Numbered from the stretch's first letter, positions 9,388 through 19,496 are shown. The stretch is DNA of 64,000 bases from Saccharicrinis sp963663905 (GCA_963663905.2 OY760657.1:3720001-3784000), one strand, 5' to 3'. Translations and numbers: made by a program. The notes: generated by a model not told the origin, from the letters alone.

Positions 9388-9837
9388 TTATGCTACTGAC
9401 TGACCAATTAAAATAGCAGCAACTAATGCTAAAATTGCATAAAGCTCAGGAAATACTGCAAGAATTAATGATTTACCAAATACATCATAACCAGCACCAA
9501 TACCAGCAATACCATTAGCACAAACCTGTCCTTGACGGATTGCTGATAGTAAACCTACAATACCCAATGCTAAACCTGCACCAAATACAGCACCAGCCTG
9601 TAACCATGTCATATCAGCTTGTAATAATCCAGCTAACATAAAGTAACCAATAAATCCATAAAGACCTTGAGAACCAGGTAAAGCACTTAATGTAAGATAA
9701 CTACCAAAAGCTGATTCATTTTTTTTCATAGCTCCAATAGCAGCATTACCACCCATTGAACAACCATAAGCACTACCAATACCTGTTAGTGCAACCATTA
9801 ATCCTATTCCGATATAAGCAAATACAATAGCTTCCAT
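9388..9837 (-). CDS. ntpK: V-type ATP synthase subunit K (membrane rotor ring)
   Basis: 149-residue proteolipid with four transmembrane helices from a duplicated hairpin, the rotor-ring subunit of the membrane V0 sector. The ion-carrying carboxylate is E131 in FPELYAILALV of the last helix; the first repeat carries LPGSQGLYGF instead. The residues that ligate Na+ in Enterococcus hirae NtpK (L61, T64, Q65, Q110, E139) align here with L53, S56, Q57, Q102 and E131, with one conservative Thr-to-Ser change, so Na+ rather than H+ coupling is plausible. Last gene of the seven-gene V-ATPase operon, followed by a good terminator. Confidence 0.95.
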   Translation of the reverse strand: MEAIVFAYIGIGLMVALTGIGSAYGCSMGGNAAIGAMKKNESAFGSYLTLSALPGSQGLYGFIGYFMLAGLLQADMTWLQAGAVFGAGLALGIVGLLSAIRQGQVCANGIAGIGAGYDVFGKSLILAVFPELYAILALVAAILIGQSVA

Positions 9838-9866
9838 AATTATTTAAATTTAAATCTGTTTAATTT

Positions 9867-11705
9867 TTAGTTAATTTGTTTTTTAAAAGGATTATAAGCC
9901 TTACCTCCCCCTTCGAAACCTGCGTTTTTATAAAACTCTACAAAGGTTAAACGCAATGGGTGAACCATAGAACCTAATCCTGACATAAAAATATTAATAG
10001 CATGTCCTACTACAAGAATAATCAACATTAGAACAAAACCAACAATCTGCATCCCGATTCCAGCCTCAGGATTTACTAATTTCAGAGCAAGATCATTAAA
10101 TACCAATCCAAGAATAGCACTAGCTAAACCTAAAGCGAACAATCTTACATACGATAATAAGTCACCGACTCCACCTACTACAGTGTTATAAGTATCCCAT
10201 AACCCTGATCCAAAATTTAATAGCAGACTTTTTCCAGGTGTATTCATAAAGAAAATTCCTATCAAGCAAATCCCTGCTATAATCAGATAAGGAATATTCA
10301 TAAACTCAACACCTAATTTTCCTGCAACCAGATAATTTACTGCCGAAGCAATAATCAAAAATGCCCATCCTAATGTTGACACTGCATGAATTACTCCTGC
10401 TTGTTTAATCTCCTTTGCTGCTCTTAAGAACATACCAAATAACATTTGGATTAATCCCAGAATCAGCGATGATTTAAACATGATATCCTGCACTGTTACA
10501 CCAGATGCCTCCATTGATTTAGCCAAATCTCTATAAACAGGTAAATTTGTTTTATAAAGCTCTATACCAAAAAATGTTCCTCCAAGTAATCCAAAGAACA
10601 CGGTGGATGCTCCTAACAGTTGAATTAACGACAGAATTGAACTGGATTCTTTTTGTTTAGCTTTAACTATGGTTGCAACTAAAACGAATAGTATACCATA
10701 ACCTGCATCACTAAAACAAAATCCAAAGAACAATAAATAGAACGGAGCCAAATAAGGCGTCAAGTCTAACTCATTATATGAAGGTAAAGCATATAAGTTG
10801 CTAATAGTTTCGAATAACTTACTGAACTTATTGTTTTTTAATTGCACAGGAGGTTTATCACTGTTATTCGCTTCACTCTTCAAATAATATACTGAGCTCT
10901 TTTCTAAATAAGAATCTAATTCAGGTAACCTATCTTTAGGAACCCAGCCTTCCAATAATTTCACCTGACCTTCAAGTTCATTACTGGTATGATGAACAGC
11001 TTCTTTTGAAGCTAATACATCTTTTAATTCAAGACTGTATTGTTCAAGAATAGCAATGCCTTTATTAGCTATTGCATTTAACTTATTTTGCTCTTGTTTT
11101 AACGATTCTGATATAACATTCAGCTGATCTTTAGTTTCAGAAACAGATTGCTTAGGTAATCTTACTTCTTCTGCGTCTATTTCCGGAAAACTTTCACCAG
11201 CTTCTCGTACTATAACAAAATAAGTATATCCTTTTTCTTCAGATATTACACTTAAGTTGAAATTAGATTCCCATTCCGGATCAAACTTCTTAGAAGCCAC
11301 ATAAAAAAAGTACATTTGGATATTTGCTTCTTTTTCAAGCTGATCAATTTTATCCCATGAGAAATTACCCCATGGCAATAATTGATTTAGTTCTTTATCC
11401 AAAAGATGTAATTGCTGATTAAAGTGTTCAATATTACTTTGTGTTTCAGCAACAGCACTTAGTATTTCGGCTCCTGTTTGTGGTATCTGAATATCACTAT
11501 ATGTATTCTCATCAGTATGCGTTTTCAAAGTTTTAATTACTTTTTCCACTTCATTTACCTGACGATACAAATCCAGAATCTCCAGAGATGGTTCCTCTTG
11601 TTTTTCTATAATGTGAAGTACCCCCAATCTTTTCAGATCCTCTAAAAAAGAATCGTAATCAGAATGGTGAACCAGAAAAGAATATTTAAACATAGGTACA
11701 ATCAT
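9867..11705 (-). CDS. ntpI: V-type ATP synthase subunit I (stator membrane subunit)
   Basis: 612 residues, equivalent to eukaryotic subunit a. The first about 310 residues are cytoplasmic and coiled-coil rich; the remainder holds about seven to eight hydrophobic helices. The conserved arginine that faces the rotor carboxylate is R521 in GDLLSYVRLFALGLASA. Together with subunit K it forms the ion channel of V0. Its start overlaps the stop of ntpD by 4 bases (ATGA), typical of coupled translation. Twenty-nine bases separate it from ntpK. Confidence 0.95.
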   Translation of the reverse strand: MIVPMFKYSFLVHHSDYDSFLEDLKRLGVLHIIEKQEEPSLEILDLYRQVNEVEKVIKTLKTHTDENTYSDIQIPQTGAEILSAVAETQSNIEHFNQQLHLLDKELNQLLPWGNFSWDKIDQLEKEANIQMYFFYVASKKFDPEWESNFNLSVISEEKGYTYFVIVREAGESFPEIDAEEVRLPKQSVSETKDQLNVISESLKQEQNKLNAIANKGIAILEQYSLELKDVLASKEAVHHTSNELEGQVKLLEGWVPKDRLPELDSYLEKSSVYYLKSEANNSDKPPVQLKNNKFSKLFETISNLYALPSYNELDLTPYLAPFYLLFFGFCFSDAGYGILFVLVATIVKAKQKESSSILSLIQLLGASTVFFGLLGGTFFGIELYKTNLPVYRDLAKSMEASGVTVQDIMFKSSLILGLIQMLFGMFLRAAKEIKQAGVIHAVSTLGWAFLIIASAVNYLVAGKLGVEFMNIPYLIIAGICLIGIFFMNTPGKSLLLNFGSGLWDTYNTVVGGVGDLLSYVRLFALGLASAILGLVFNDLALKLVNPEAGIGMQIVGFVLMLIILVVGHAINIFMSGLGSMVHPLRLTFVEFYKNAGFEGGGKAYNPFKKQIN

Positions 11706-12307
11706 GATTCCACCTCCTTTTCTTGTTGTTGACGGTTTTTCACAATTTTTTGTGCCGATTTAGAAAGATTCTCCTCATCCTCTAGGAATCGTTTAATTTT
11801 TCTAATGGCATCCTTATACCCCGGTATTTGAACTTTTTCGTATAAATTCACTTTCTGTGTTGTCTTTTTTCGAGCAACATCCAAAAGCTCCATTTTTCTT
11901 ACAAAAACTTCTTTCTCGATGGCAACTTTAGCTAAATCTTCAATGATTTTAACTCCATCAAAAAACCATACCGGTTTACTGAAAAGCGCAAACGGCTCTT
12001 TTTTAAATACAACATCTTTTAAAACAGGGGTTTGTACACCTGCAATCTTTTTACTTTCAAGGATTACATCCTCTATAGAAATGATTTGCATATCAAACTC
12101 TCCCCAAAGTCGAGACATTTTATCTAAATTAGCCATTTGGGTTTCAAATTCATGATCGAGCTCATCAGCCCGTCTTTTAGCTTTCTTAACTTCAATACGC
12201 AGCGCCGCCTCCTTATTCTGAAGCGTAGGCAGTGCCCGCTCCCGAATTTTCAGTTGCTTGTCCAGCTGCTGCTGAGAAGTTTTATTATATTGAAACTTTA
12301 CGGCCAT
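11702..12307 (-). CDS. ntpD: V-type ATP synthase subunit D (central stalk)
   Basis: 201 residues, long N- and C-terminal helices (KTSQQQLDKQLKIRERALPTLQNKEAALRIEV... and RKIKRFLEDEENLSKSAQKIV) that form the coiled-coil rotor shaft inside the A3B3 head. Length is usual for the family. Separated from ntpB by a 126-base gap, the largest in the operon, which contains a short AGATTTT tandem repeat (12314-12332) directly before the start; I see no terminator there, so co-transcription is assumed. No separate subunit F gene follows, as in other Bacteroidota and chlamydial operons of this type. Confidence 0.92.
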   Translation of the reverse strand: MAVKFQYNKTSQQQLDKQLKIRERALPTLQNKEAALRIEVKKAKRRADELDHEFETQMANLDKMSRLWGEFDMQIISIEDVILESKKIAGVQTPVLKDVVFKKEPFALFSKPVWFFDGVKIIEDLAKVAIEKEVFVRKMELLDVARKKTTQKVNLYEKVQIPGYKDAIRKIKRFLEDEENLSKSAQKIVKNRQQQEKEVES

Positions 12308-12433
12308 AAAAATTAGATTTTAGATTTTAGATAAGAGATTTTTAGAAATAAAGATCAACCTATCCAACTCTTCTATTTATAATCTACATTTTACTAAACA
12401 TTTTCTATTATCTTTTATGTAATAATCTATAGT

Positions 12434-13756
12434 CTAGTTCCCTTTCCAATATTTTTGAACAAACTCTTCACGTACAACAACCTCTTCACGAGCAAAGTTG
12501 TCGCTAAATAGCTTCCAGGTAGTATCCAACATTTTTTCTGTATCGATATTAATATCCACAGCTAAAATATGTTCTGAATACTCTTTAGCAAACTTCAATG
12601 TACGCTCATCGTAATCTGTTAAATCAAAACCATTATCCTGTTTGGTTTTTGCATTGGCAGCATCAGCATACAAACGAATCGCAGCATTCATCACCTGTGG
12701 GTGATCTTCGCGGGTTTGTTTACCAATAACCAACTGCTTCAAACGAGATAAACTTCGGAAAGGATCCACAATTACTTTACCTACATCAGAATCCATACGT
12801 AAGAATAACTGTCCCTCTGTAATATAACCTGTATTATCAGGAATAGCGTGAGTAATATCACCACCATTCAGAGTAGTTACAGCTATAATTGTAATTGATC
12901 CACCATGTGGGAATTGTACCGCCTTCTCATATAATCTTGCCAAATCAGAATATAATGAACCTGGCATACTATCCTTTGACGGAATCTGATCCATACGGTT
13001 GGATACGATAGATAAAGCATCAGCATACAATGTCATATCAGTTAATAACACCAATACCTTTTGTTGCTTTTCTTCGGCAAAATATTCCGCTGCAGTTAAG
13101 GCCATATCCGGAATTAACAAACGCTCTACCGGCGGATCATCTGTTGTATTTACAAAACTGACAATACGATCCAGTGCCCCTGCATTATCAAATACATTTT
13201 TAAAGTACAGGTAATCATCATTGGATAATCCCATACCTCCTAAAATAATTTTATCGGCTTTGGCTCTTAATGCCACATCAGCCATAACCTGGTTGTAAGG
13301 TTGATCTGGATCGGCAAAGAAAGGAATTTTTTGACCTGTTACTAATGTATTGTTCAAGTCGATTCCTGCAATACCAGTTGCAATTAATTGCGATGGTTGC
13401 TTTCTTCTAACCGGATTTACAGAAGGACCTCCTGTATCTACAATACGTCCATCAACTTTAGGACCACCATCAATAGGATCACCAAAAGCGTTGAAAAAAC
13501 GACCTGCCAATTGATCACTTACTTTTAATTGAGGAGGACGACCTAAAAATACTACTTCGGCATTTGTTGGAATACCTTCAGTACCGGCAAAGATCTGAAG
13601 AATAACCTCGTCACCCATAATTTTTACTACCTGTCCCATACGGCCATGTACCAATGCCATTTCATCATAGCCAACATCTGTCGCCTTTAATGTTACGGTA
13701 GCCTTTGTCAGGTTAGTAATTTTAGTATATACTTTTTGAAATGCTTGTGTTTCCAT
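12434..13756 (-). CDS. ntpB: V-type ATP synthase subunit B
   Basis: 440 residues, the non-catalytic nucleotide-binding-fold subunit of the A3B3 head. It aligns end to end with family features: N-terminal beta barrel (VTLKATDVGYDEMALVHGRMGQVVKI), GDPIDGGP, QLIATGIAGIDLNNTLVTGQKIPFF in place of a working P-loop, and TGYITEGQLFLRMD near 315-330. The absence of a GxGKT P-loop is normal for B. Lies 38 bases downstream of ntpA in the same operon. Confidence 0.96.
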   Translation of the reverse strand: METQAFQKVYTKITNLTKATVTLKATDVGYDEMALVHGRMGQVVKIMGDEVILQIFAGTEGIPTNAEVVFLGRPPQLKVSDQLAGRFFNAFGDPIDGGPKVDGRIVDTGGPSVNPVRRKQPSQLIATGIAGIDLNNTLVTGQKIPFFADPDQPYNQVMADVALRAKADKIILGGMGLSNDDYLYFKNVFDNAGALDRIVSFVNTTDDPPVERLLIPDMALTAAEYFAEEKQQKVLVLLTDMTLYADALSIVSNRMDQIPSKDSMPGSLYSDLARLYEKAVQFPHGGSITIIAVTTLNGGDITHAIPDNTGYITEGQLFLRMDSDVGKVIVDPFRSLSRLKQLVIGKQTREDHPQVMNAAIRLYADAANAKTKQDNGFDLTDYDERTLKFAKEYSEHILAVDINIDTEKMLDTTWKLFSDNFAREEVVVREEFVQKYWKGN

Positions 13757-13794
13757 GCATCTATAATTTTCAAAATTAATTAAAAGTGAATGAA

Positions 13795-15561
13795 TCAGTT
13801 TAAGCGCTCATTCATAATCTCATCCAACTCTTTTTCGTGAGTTTTGAACTTTTCAGACTCCCACTCACTATAGTTTATCTGTTTAAGCTGATTGATTATA
13901 CGCTTAAAGAATCCATTTACATCTTCAAATGAATCAAATTTGAATTTCTTATCAGTGATATCCAACACCTTCTCTAACATATATTTTTGACGGTGCATCG
14001 GACAGTTTGCATCGATTTTATCAAAAGAATCTTGTTGAAGAATTACCGCATCAATTAATTCTGAATTCCAGAATTTCTCATGAAATTCTAAAGGTACACC
14101 ATCATCTCCAAGAATATTGATTTGTTCCTGAGCTTCTTTTCCTCTTAACAATAATGTTTTAGTTTTTAGAACATTCTCTAACCAGTTTTCGCCAATATTC
14201 TCCTTTAGATACTCTTGTACTTCCGGATACTCAAGATATTTCGAATAACTATCAATTGGATCAATCGCAGGATAACGCTTACTATCTGCACGTCCCTGAT
14301 TTAATCCGTAGAAACATCTTGCTGCCTTACGTGTAGATTCTGTTACCGGCTCCTTTAGGTTACCCCCTGCAGGAGATACTGTACCAATAAATGTAATAGA
14401 ACCAGTTTTACCATTATTTAAATATACGTAACCTGCACGAGCATAAAAACTTGTAATAATGGCTGTTAAGTCCATAGGGAAAGCATCCGGTCCAGGAAGT
14501 TCTTCCAAACGGTTACTCATCTCTCTAAGCGCCTGAGCCCAACGAGAAGTTGAATCGGCCATCAACACAACTTTTAATCCCATTGAACGATAATATTCAC
14601 CCAATGTCATTGCTGTGTATACTGAAGCTTCACGAGCAGCTACCGGCATGTTTGATGTATTTGCAATAATAGTTGTACGCTCAATCAAACTACGACCTGT
14701 TTTTGGATCTTCCAATTCAGGGAACTCTGTAAAGATTTCCACAACCTCGTTAGCACGTTCACCACAAGCTGCAATAATTACAATATCAGCATCGGCAAAT
14801 TTTGAAATGGCATGCTGCAATACTGTTTTACCAGTTCCGAAAGGACCTGGGATAAATCCTGTACCACCTTCAGTAATAGGATTTAATGTATCTAATGTTC
14901 TGGTTCCCGTTTGCAACAGTTTAAATGGACGAGGTTTTTCTTTATAAGCTCGTACTGCCATTTTAACCGGCCACTTCTGAACCATTGTTAATTCTATATC
15001 GTTACCTTCACTATCTGTTACCGTAGCTACTACATCATCAACAGTATATTGACCTGCAGCAACAACACTTTTAACAGTATATGAACCTTGAAATTTAAAA
15101 GGAACCATAATACGGTGAGGTACACTATTTTCAGGAACTTCTCCAAGCCAGCTACCAGCAATTACCTGGTCACCAACTTTTGCAATAGGAGTCCAGTCCC
15201 ATTTTTTCTCTCGGTCTAATGGATCGGTATAGTCTCCCCTTTTTAGGAAAACACCATCCATTTTATCTAAGTCATTTTGCAGACCATCATAATTTCTGGA
15301 TAAAATACCCGGACCTAAATTCACTTCTAAAAGGTGTCCTTCAAACTCCACCGGAGTTCCAACCTTTAATCCACGGGTACTTTCAAAGACCTGTACATAA
15401 ACGTTTTTACCCAAAATCTTTATCACCTCTGCCATCAGTTTATTTTCAGGGTGCGATATAAAGCATATTTCGTTTTGGGCCACAGGACCATCAACCTCAA
15501 CAATAACAAGGTTGGCTATAATACCGGCTACTTTTCCGGTAGTTTTATTTTTTCTTTCCAT
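13795..15561 (-). CDS. ntpA: V-type ATP synthase subunit A (catalytic)
   Basis: 588-residue catalytic subunit of the V1 head, which hydrolyses or makes ATP. The Walker A loop GPFGTGKT is at about 239-246 (family usually GPFGSGKT), and the A-subunit-specific inserted domain is present about 115-190 (non-homologous region, DWTPIAKVGDQVIAGSWLGEV). LMADSTSRWAQALREMSNRL and PVTESTRKAARCFYGL are further family hallmarks. The start overlaps the DUF2764 gene stop by 17 bases, indicating tight operon packing. Full-length and intact. Confidence 0.97.
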   Translation of the reverse strand: MERKNKTTGKVAGIIANLVIVEVDGPVAQNEICFISHPENKLMAEVIKILGKNVYVQVFESTRGLKVGTPVEFEGHLLEVNLGPGILSRNYDGLQNDLDKMDGVFLKRGDYTDPLDREKKWDWTPIAKVGDQVIAGSWLGEVPENSVPHRIMVPFKFQGSYTVKSVVAAGQYTVDDVVATVTDSEGNDIELTMVQKWPVKMAVRAYKEKPRPFKLLQTGTRTLDTLNPITEGGTGFIPGPFGTGKTVLQHAISKFADADIVIIAACGERANEVVEIFTEFPELEDPKTGRSLIERTTIIANTSNMPVAAREASVYTAMTLGEYYRSMGLKVVLMADSTSRWAQALREMSNRLEELPGPDAFPMDLTAIITSFYARAGYVYLNNGKTGSITFIGTVSPAGGNLKEPVTESTRKAARCFYGLNQGRADSKRYPAIDPIDSYSKYLEYPEVQEYLKENIGENWLENVLKTKTLLLRGKEAQEQINILGDDGVPLEFHEKFWNSELIDAVILQQDSFDKIDANCPMHRQKYMLEKVLDITDKKFKFDSFEDVNGFFKRIINQLKQINYSEWESEKFKTHEKELDEIMNERLN

Positions 15562-16408
15562 GGCTTAATTTATATTCTTCAGGAAATTCGTAACTAGATT
15601 CCAACTCACTAAGTAATTTACGGAACATCTTTTGCCCTTCTTCTTCATCCAGAGCAATCCATCTTTCAACCATAAATTGTTTAAAGATAAATGCTAACAC
15701 TTTTTCAATAGTGAAATAATTAAAGAAGGTTGCATTGTCAAGATATTCCCACTTTAGTTGATCTATTTTTAGTTCTCGCTCTAATAAACTTTCATCCTCG
15801 TATGTTTGTACCAATGTATCAATTTGATCAAACTCACTTGTCAATCCAAAATCCCTTGATCTACTTTTAACCAGTGCTTCAGTAATATCAGTATTACCAA
15901 TTAATTCTGATTCATAAGCAATACCATATTTTTTGCCAGTTAAAGCAGTAAACACATTTTTTACGTTTACTTCATAATCAACAAAGTCATTCAAAAACTT
16001 ATTAGAAAAAGCTTTCAGATAATCTATATACTTTTTAAAAAGTAATATTTCAGCTTGTGTTGAATCAATTTTCTCTTCAGAAAATAATACCTCTTTTGCA
16101 AATTGAACAAGGTATCGGGGATAAATGGAATCATAAAGATCCTCAACATTTTTTTTGTCCAACAAATGTTCTAAATCTACAGATGTAAATAAACCTCTCG
16201 GGTCGAACTCTTTATGTTGGTTGTACATTAAACTGATCAGGTTATAATGATCAAAGGGTAAGTAGAGCGCATTAGCCATTTCCAGGTCTTGAGAACTCAA
16301 TTCTTCTAACAAAGACTCACGAAGTACTATTGAGTTAAACAAAACTTTTTTATCACCTAAAACAATATCAGGCAATCCGGCAATTAAACAGTAATACTTT
16401 TTACCCAT
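15545..16408 (-). CDS. DUF2764 family protein of the V-ATPase operon
   Basis: 287 residues. This family is found between ntpE and ntpA in V-ATPase operons of Bacteroidota, Chlamydiae and spirochaetes (family knowledge) and is thought to take the structural place of subunit C, the axle-to-membrane connector, which is otherwise missing here. The sequence is mainly helical, opens with KYYCLIAGLPDIVLGDKK and has no membrane segment. Gap to ntpE is 2 bases and it overlaps ntpA by 17. Role as subunit C is inference from context and helical make-up. Confidence 0.85.
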   Translation of the reverse strand: MGKKYYCLIAGLPDIVLGDKKVLFNSIVLRESLLEELSSQDLEMANALYLPFDHYNLISLMYNQHKEFDPRGLFTSVDLEHLLDKKNVEDLYDSIYPRYLVQFAKEVLFSEEKIDSTQAEILLFKKYIDYLKAFSNKFLNDFVDYEVNVKNVFTALTGKKYGIAYESELIGNTDITEALVKSRSRDFGLTSEFDQIDTLVQTYEDESLLERELKIDQLKWEYLDNATFFNYFTIEKVLAFIFKQFMVERWIALDEEEGQKMFRKLLSELESSYEFPEEYKLSHGKKK

Positions 16409-16410
16409 TT

Positions 16411-17022
16411 TTACTCCTCTTCAAATAACAATTGGTTAGTCTTAGGACGTAAAAAAGATTTAAAAAAGTTTTGGAAATCGCCTTCCTCAAAACTAATAAT
16501 ATAACTACCATCACCAGGCCCAACTTTGAATCCTGCCTTTACAGACTGATCTGCTTCAAAGGTCAAACCTTTATTCATTTCGGTTGCCAGACTATTTTTT
16601 AAATTCTTCTCCATTTCAGCTTTATCTGACTCTGATAAAACTACATTAATATCGAAGTTGCCTGTTTTTAACCAACCTTCTACAACTTTTAAAATTAGAG
16701 ACTGCACATAATCTTTATCTGCAAAAACCTCTTTTAATGAAGGTTCTGCAACCTGAACAGCTATGCTATTCCCAATTTTCTGTTGTAAAGAAGAAATTGC
16801 TTGTTGAGACGCCAACTTTATTTCAGAGTCAACATTACGTTGTTTCTCTGCGGCCTTCTCATTTGCTTCTTCAATAATACCAGATGCCTTACTTTGGGCT
16901 TCAGAAAGAATTTCTTCAGCTTCTTTTCTGGCTTTTTCCAAGATAGCTTCAGCTTCGTGGTTCGCTTTTTGAACCCCGTCTGCATAAAGCTTATCTGTTA
17001 GCTCTTGAAGTTTTGATTGCAT
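16411..17022 (-). CDS. ntpE: V-type ATP synthase subunit E (peripheral stalk)
   Basis: 203 residues. I choose the start at 17022 (MQSKLQELTDKLYADGVQKA) because the upstream 20 codons (MLMDKWLIRKWF...) are unlike the family, whose members begin with this amphipathic helix. Residues about 10-100 form one long charged helix rich in Ala, Glu and Lys (EAEAILEKARKEAEEI...), the stator stalk; the C-terminal half is the globular domain that clamps the head. First gene of the V-ATPase operon; the 340-base region before it should carry the promoter, but no consensus match was found. Confidence 0.92.
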   Translation of the reverse strand: MQSKLQELTDKLYADGVQKANHEAEAILEKARKEAEEILSEAQSKASGIIEEANEKAAEKQRNVDSEIKLASQQAISSLQQKIGNSIAVQVAEPSLKEVFADKDYVQSLILKVVEGWLKTGNFDINVVLSESDKAEMEKNLKNSLATEMNKGLTFEADQSVKAGFKVGPGDGSYIISFEEGDFQNFFKSFLRPKTNQLLFEEE

Positions 17023-17368
17023 AATTTTGACTCGTATTTTTTTGATAAACCACTTACGAATAAGCCATTTATCCATTAACAAAGAATTAGTATAATCTAT
17101 CTAAAAATATCTTAAATATGTAACATGTAACAGATTTTTAAGATCAACCGATATTTTTTATAAATGAATCAATAAAAAATAACTATAAAATTAATTGTTT
17201 TCAATATTAATGAGGTTGATCTTTATCATCTATACAATTGAATTAATCGTTATGAAACTCCAAATTTTGAAATTTGTTTAAAACTATTAATTTTTTTATC
17301 TTTTTGTTATGAATATTTTAAATAAATTATCGTTTACCATACATGTTTTAAAACACGCCATACTATCT

Positions 17369-18706
17369 CTAAATATCTAATTGTCCGATAGTTTTTAAAT
17401 AATTCGACTTATTGATTTTATAATTCACCTTCGCCGAAATAAAATCTGAGTTTGCTTTTTGCCACTGCAACTGTGCATCTAACACATCTGTAGTTGTTAC
17501 AACACCTTGAGTCAATCGGTTCATTTCCAATTTCAGATTTTCTTCAGCTTGTTCTAAAGATGCTTTTGTAAATGAGATTTTAACCATTGATTCATTTAAA
17601 TTAAAAGCGCTTTGCTGAATTTGCAAAATGATACCTTCTTTAGCTTTATCATAACTTAGTTGAGCTTTCTGATTAGTTAACTTCTTCTTTTCTATAGCCA
17701 GATTTTTTTCGCCCCAATGAAAAATTGGCATTGACAAGGATAATCCTGCAACCCAGGTTAATTCAGTTACATCCTCAGCTTTATGATTTGGATTTTGAAA
17801 TCCATAATTAGCAAAAGATACAAGTTGCGGCATATAATCTGATCTGGCAATATTTATGTCGGCTGTTGTTATTCCAACCTGACCTTCCATCATCTTCAAC
17901 TCTTTTCGGTTACTTGCAATATTTTCAATTTCAGTTACGGAAACAGGCTTTTCCTGTGGAATGATTACAGAATCTGCAATAGCTATTTCATCTAATATTC
18001 CATTACCTATACTTTGATTTAAGGACATTTTAGCCAGCTGAATGTTATCTTTCATTTGGATCAAAGCCAATTTGGTATTGTTTAATTCAACCTGAGTTTT
18101 TAAAACTTCATTTTTGGTTAAGATACCTACATTATACATATTGCTGGTTTCTCTTACCACATCTTCCAAAAGTTTAACTGACTTCTGAATCACCAAATAA
18201 TTTTCCTTTAACGATACTAAAGCCCAATATTTCTGATCAACTTCCAAAATCAAATTTTCCTTAGTATTTTCAACATTCTTTTCAGAAATATCAACGCCAA
18301 TTGAAGACATTTTCACATAGTTCCTCAATTTTCCTCCTAAATACAGGGGTAAACTAAAATCAATGCCCCCATCATACATATTATTATATGTCAACTGCTT
18401 ATACAATCCAGTAAAAAGTACACCACTTGCAGTACCATCGACATTTGGTAATTCCCAGGCTGGCACATCCATTACCTGAGGATCATTCATATAAGTATAT
18501 GTAGCAGAAAAATCAAATTGCGGTAACATTGCTCTTTTGCTCATCTTTAAAGAAGCCATATTTATAGCCAAATCTGCCTGAGCCGATTTTAAATCCTGAT
18601 TATGATTGATTGCTTTTTCTCTACATTGTTCAAGCGTAAGAATCTCTTGCGCCTGAACAACAGAAAAAAGTGTAGCAAACACTGTAATAACTATATATTT
18701 GTACAT
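17369..18706 (-). CDS. TolC-family outer-membrane efflux channel
   Basis: 445 residues with a Sec signal peptide (MYKYIVITVFATLFSVVQAQ, cleavage after about residue 19-20). Two repeats of the OEP fold with long helices (LTLEQCREKAINHNQDLKSAQADL; LEQAEENLKLEMNRLTQGVVTTTDVLDAQ) identify a trimeric outer-membrane exit duct. It is the last gene of the RND efflux operon, 10 bases behind the crotonase-like gene, and should dock with the adaptor and pump encoded upstream. Confidence 0.92.
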   Translation of the reverse strand: MYKYIVITVFATLFSVVQAQEILTLEQCREKAINHNQDLKSAQADLAINMASLKMSKRAMLPQFDFSATYTYMNDPQVMDVPAWELPNVDGTASGVLFTGLYKQLTYNNMYDGGIDFSLPLYLGGKLRNYVKMSSIGVDISEKNVENTKENLILEVDQKYWALVSLKENYLVIQKSVKLLEDVVRETSNMYNVGILTKNEVLKTQVELNNTKLALIQMKDNIQLAKMSLNQSIGNGILDEIAIADSVIIPQEKPVSVTEIENIASNRKELKMMEGQVGITTADINIARSDYMPQLVSFANYGFQNPNHKAEDVTELTWVAGLSLSMPIFHWGEKNLAIEKKKLTNQKAQLSYDKAKEGIILQIQQSAFNLNESMVKISFTKASLEQAEENLKLEMNRLTQGVVTTTDVLDAQLQWQKANSDFISAKVNYKINKSNYLKTIGQLDI

Positions 18707-18716
18707 TATTTAAATT

Positions 18717-19496
18717 TTATTGGAAACGATAAATTTTCTGAGAGCCCGGATTTAGTTTTTCCCTAATACAAGAAATTAGAAATGCATTCTCTTTTTGAAG
18801 AAGTTTTTCAAATTCTTCCAGGTTATCAATTGACTTTGTCATTTTTGCAGCCTCTATCTCGGCATAATTGATATTCTTAAATCTTTCTGCCAATGCATAA
18901 ACTCTTTCCTCAAGCTCTTCCTGACTAAAAACTTTATCAACAAGATTATTACTTAACAAATGCTGATAGAATACTTTATCTGATAAGAACAAAAGTTTAA
19001 CAGGATTAATATTTGCAACTTTAAACTGATCGTACATAATACCACCCTTAGGTATATTTACCATCATTTCATTATTATTATCAAGATAAAACTCATTCGT
19101 AACAACCCTTACATCTGCAATCAAATTAAAATTAAACAGCATTGAATTTAACGGTGCAGAAATCATAGATATGATTACTTTTTTTAATGTGTAAAGCTTA
19201 ATAACTAATTGATCAAATATGCGAAAAACACGAAGTACATCATCTTTAAAGTCTTTATCGCTAAAAAATGCATTCCACAACTCATTATATTTTTCCAATG
19301 AAAATTCAGGATGATCATTACTTACAATAATAACTTTTACTTCGTTATCTTCAGACAACCTATCTAATTCAGATAGAAGGTCATTGCGATATTCATAGGT
19401 TTTACTTTCCAGAAACAAACAATAGTTTAGTTGAATCTGAGCAATACCATTTTCAGTCCCTATTTTATAATATGGATTACTTAAATTAATACTCAT
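18717..19496 (-). CDS. divergent crotonase-like (enoyl-CoA hydratase/isomerase fold) protein
   Basis: 259 residues, cytoplasmic. The pattern IAQIQLNY... SELDRLSEDNEVKVIIVSNDHPEFSLEKY ... KKVIISMISAPLNSMLFNFNLIADVRVVTNEFYLD ... VNIPKGGIMYDQFKV follows the crotonase fold, with the usual 'AxG' oxyanion segment replaced by SAPLNSM and the usual catalytic Glu positions not evident. It may therefore bind an acyl-CoA or act as a scaffold rather than catalyse the classic reaction. It sits between the RND pump (11-base gap) and the TolC gene (10-base gap), an unusual place for this family, so a role linked to efflux is possible. Function not known. Confidence 0.7.
   Translation of the reverse strand: MSINLSNPYYKIGTENGIAQIQLNYCLFLESKTYEYRNDLLSELDRLSEDNEVKVIIVSNDHPEFSLEKYNELWNAFFSDKDFKDDVLRVFRIFDQLVIKLYTLKKVIISMISAPLNSMLFNFNLIADVRVVTNEFYLDNNNEMMVNIPKGGIMYDQFKVANINPVKLLFLSDKVFYQHLLSNNLVDKVFSQEELEERVYALAERFKNINYAEIEAAKMTKSIDNLEEFEKLLQKENAFLISCIREKLNPGSQKIYRFQ

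Noticed and set aside
17023..17082. 20-residue N-terminal extension of ntpE
   Set aside because: Unlike family N-termini, which begin at the amphipathic helix starting at 17022.
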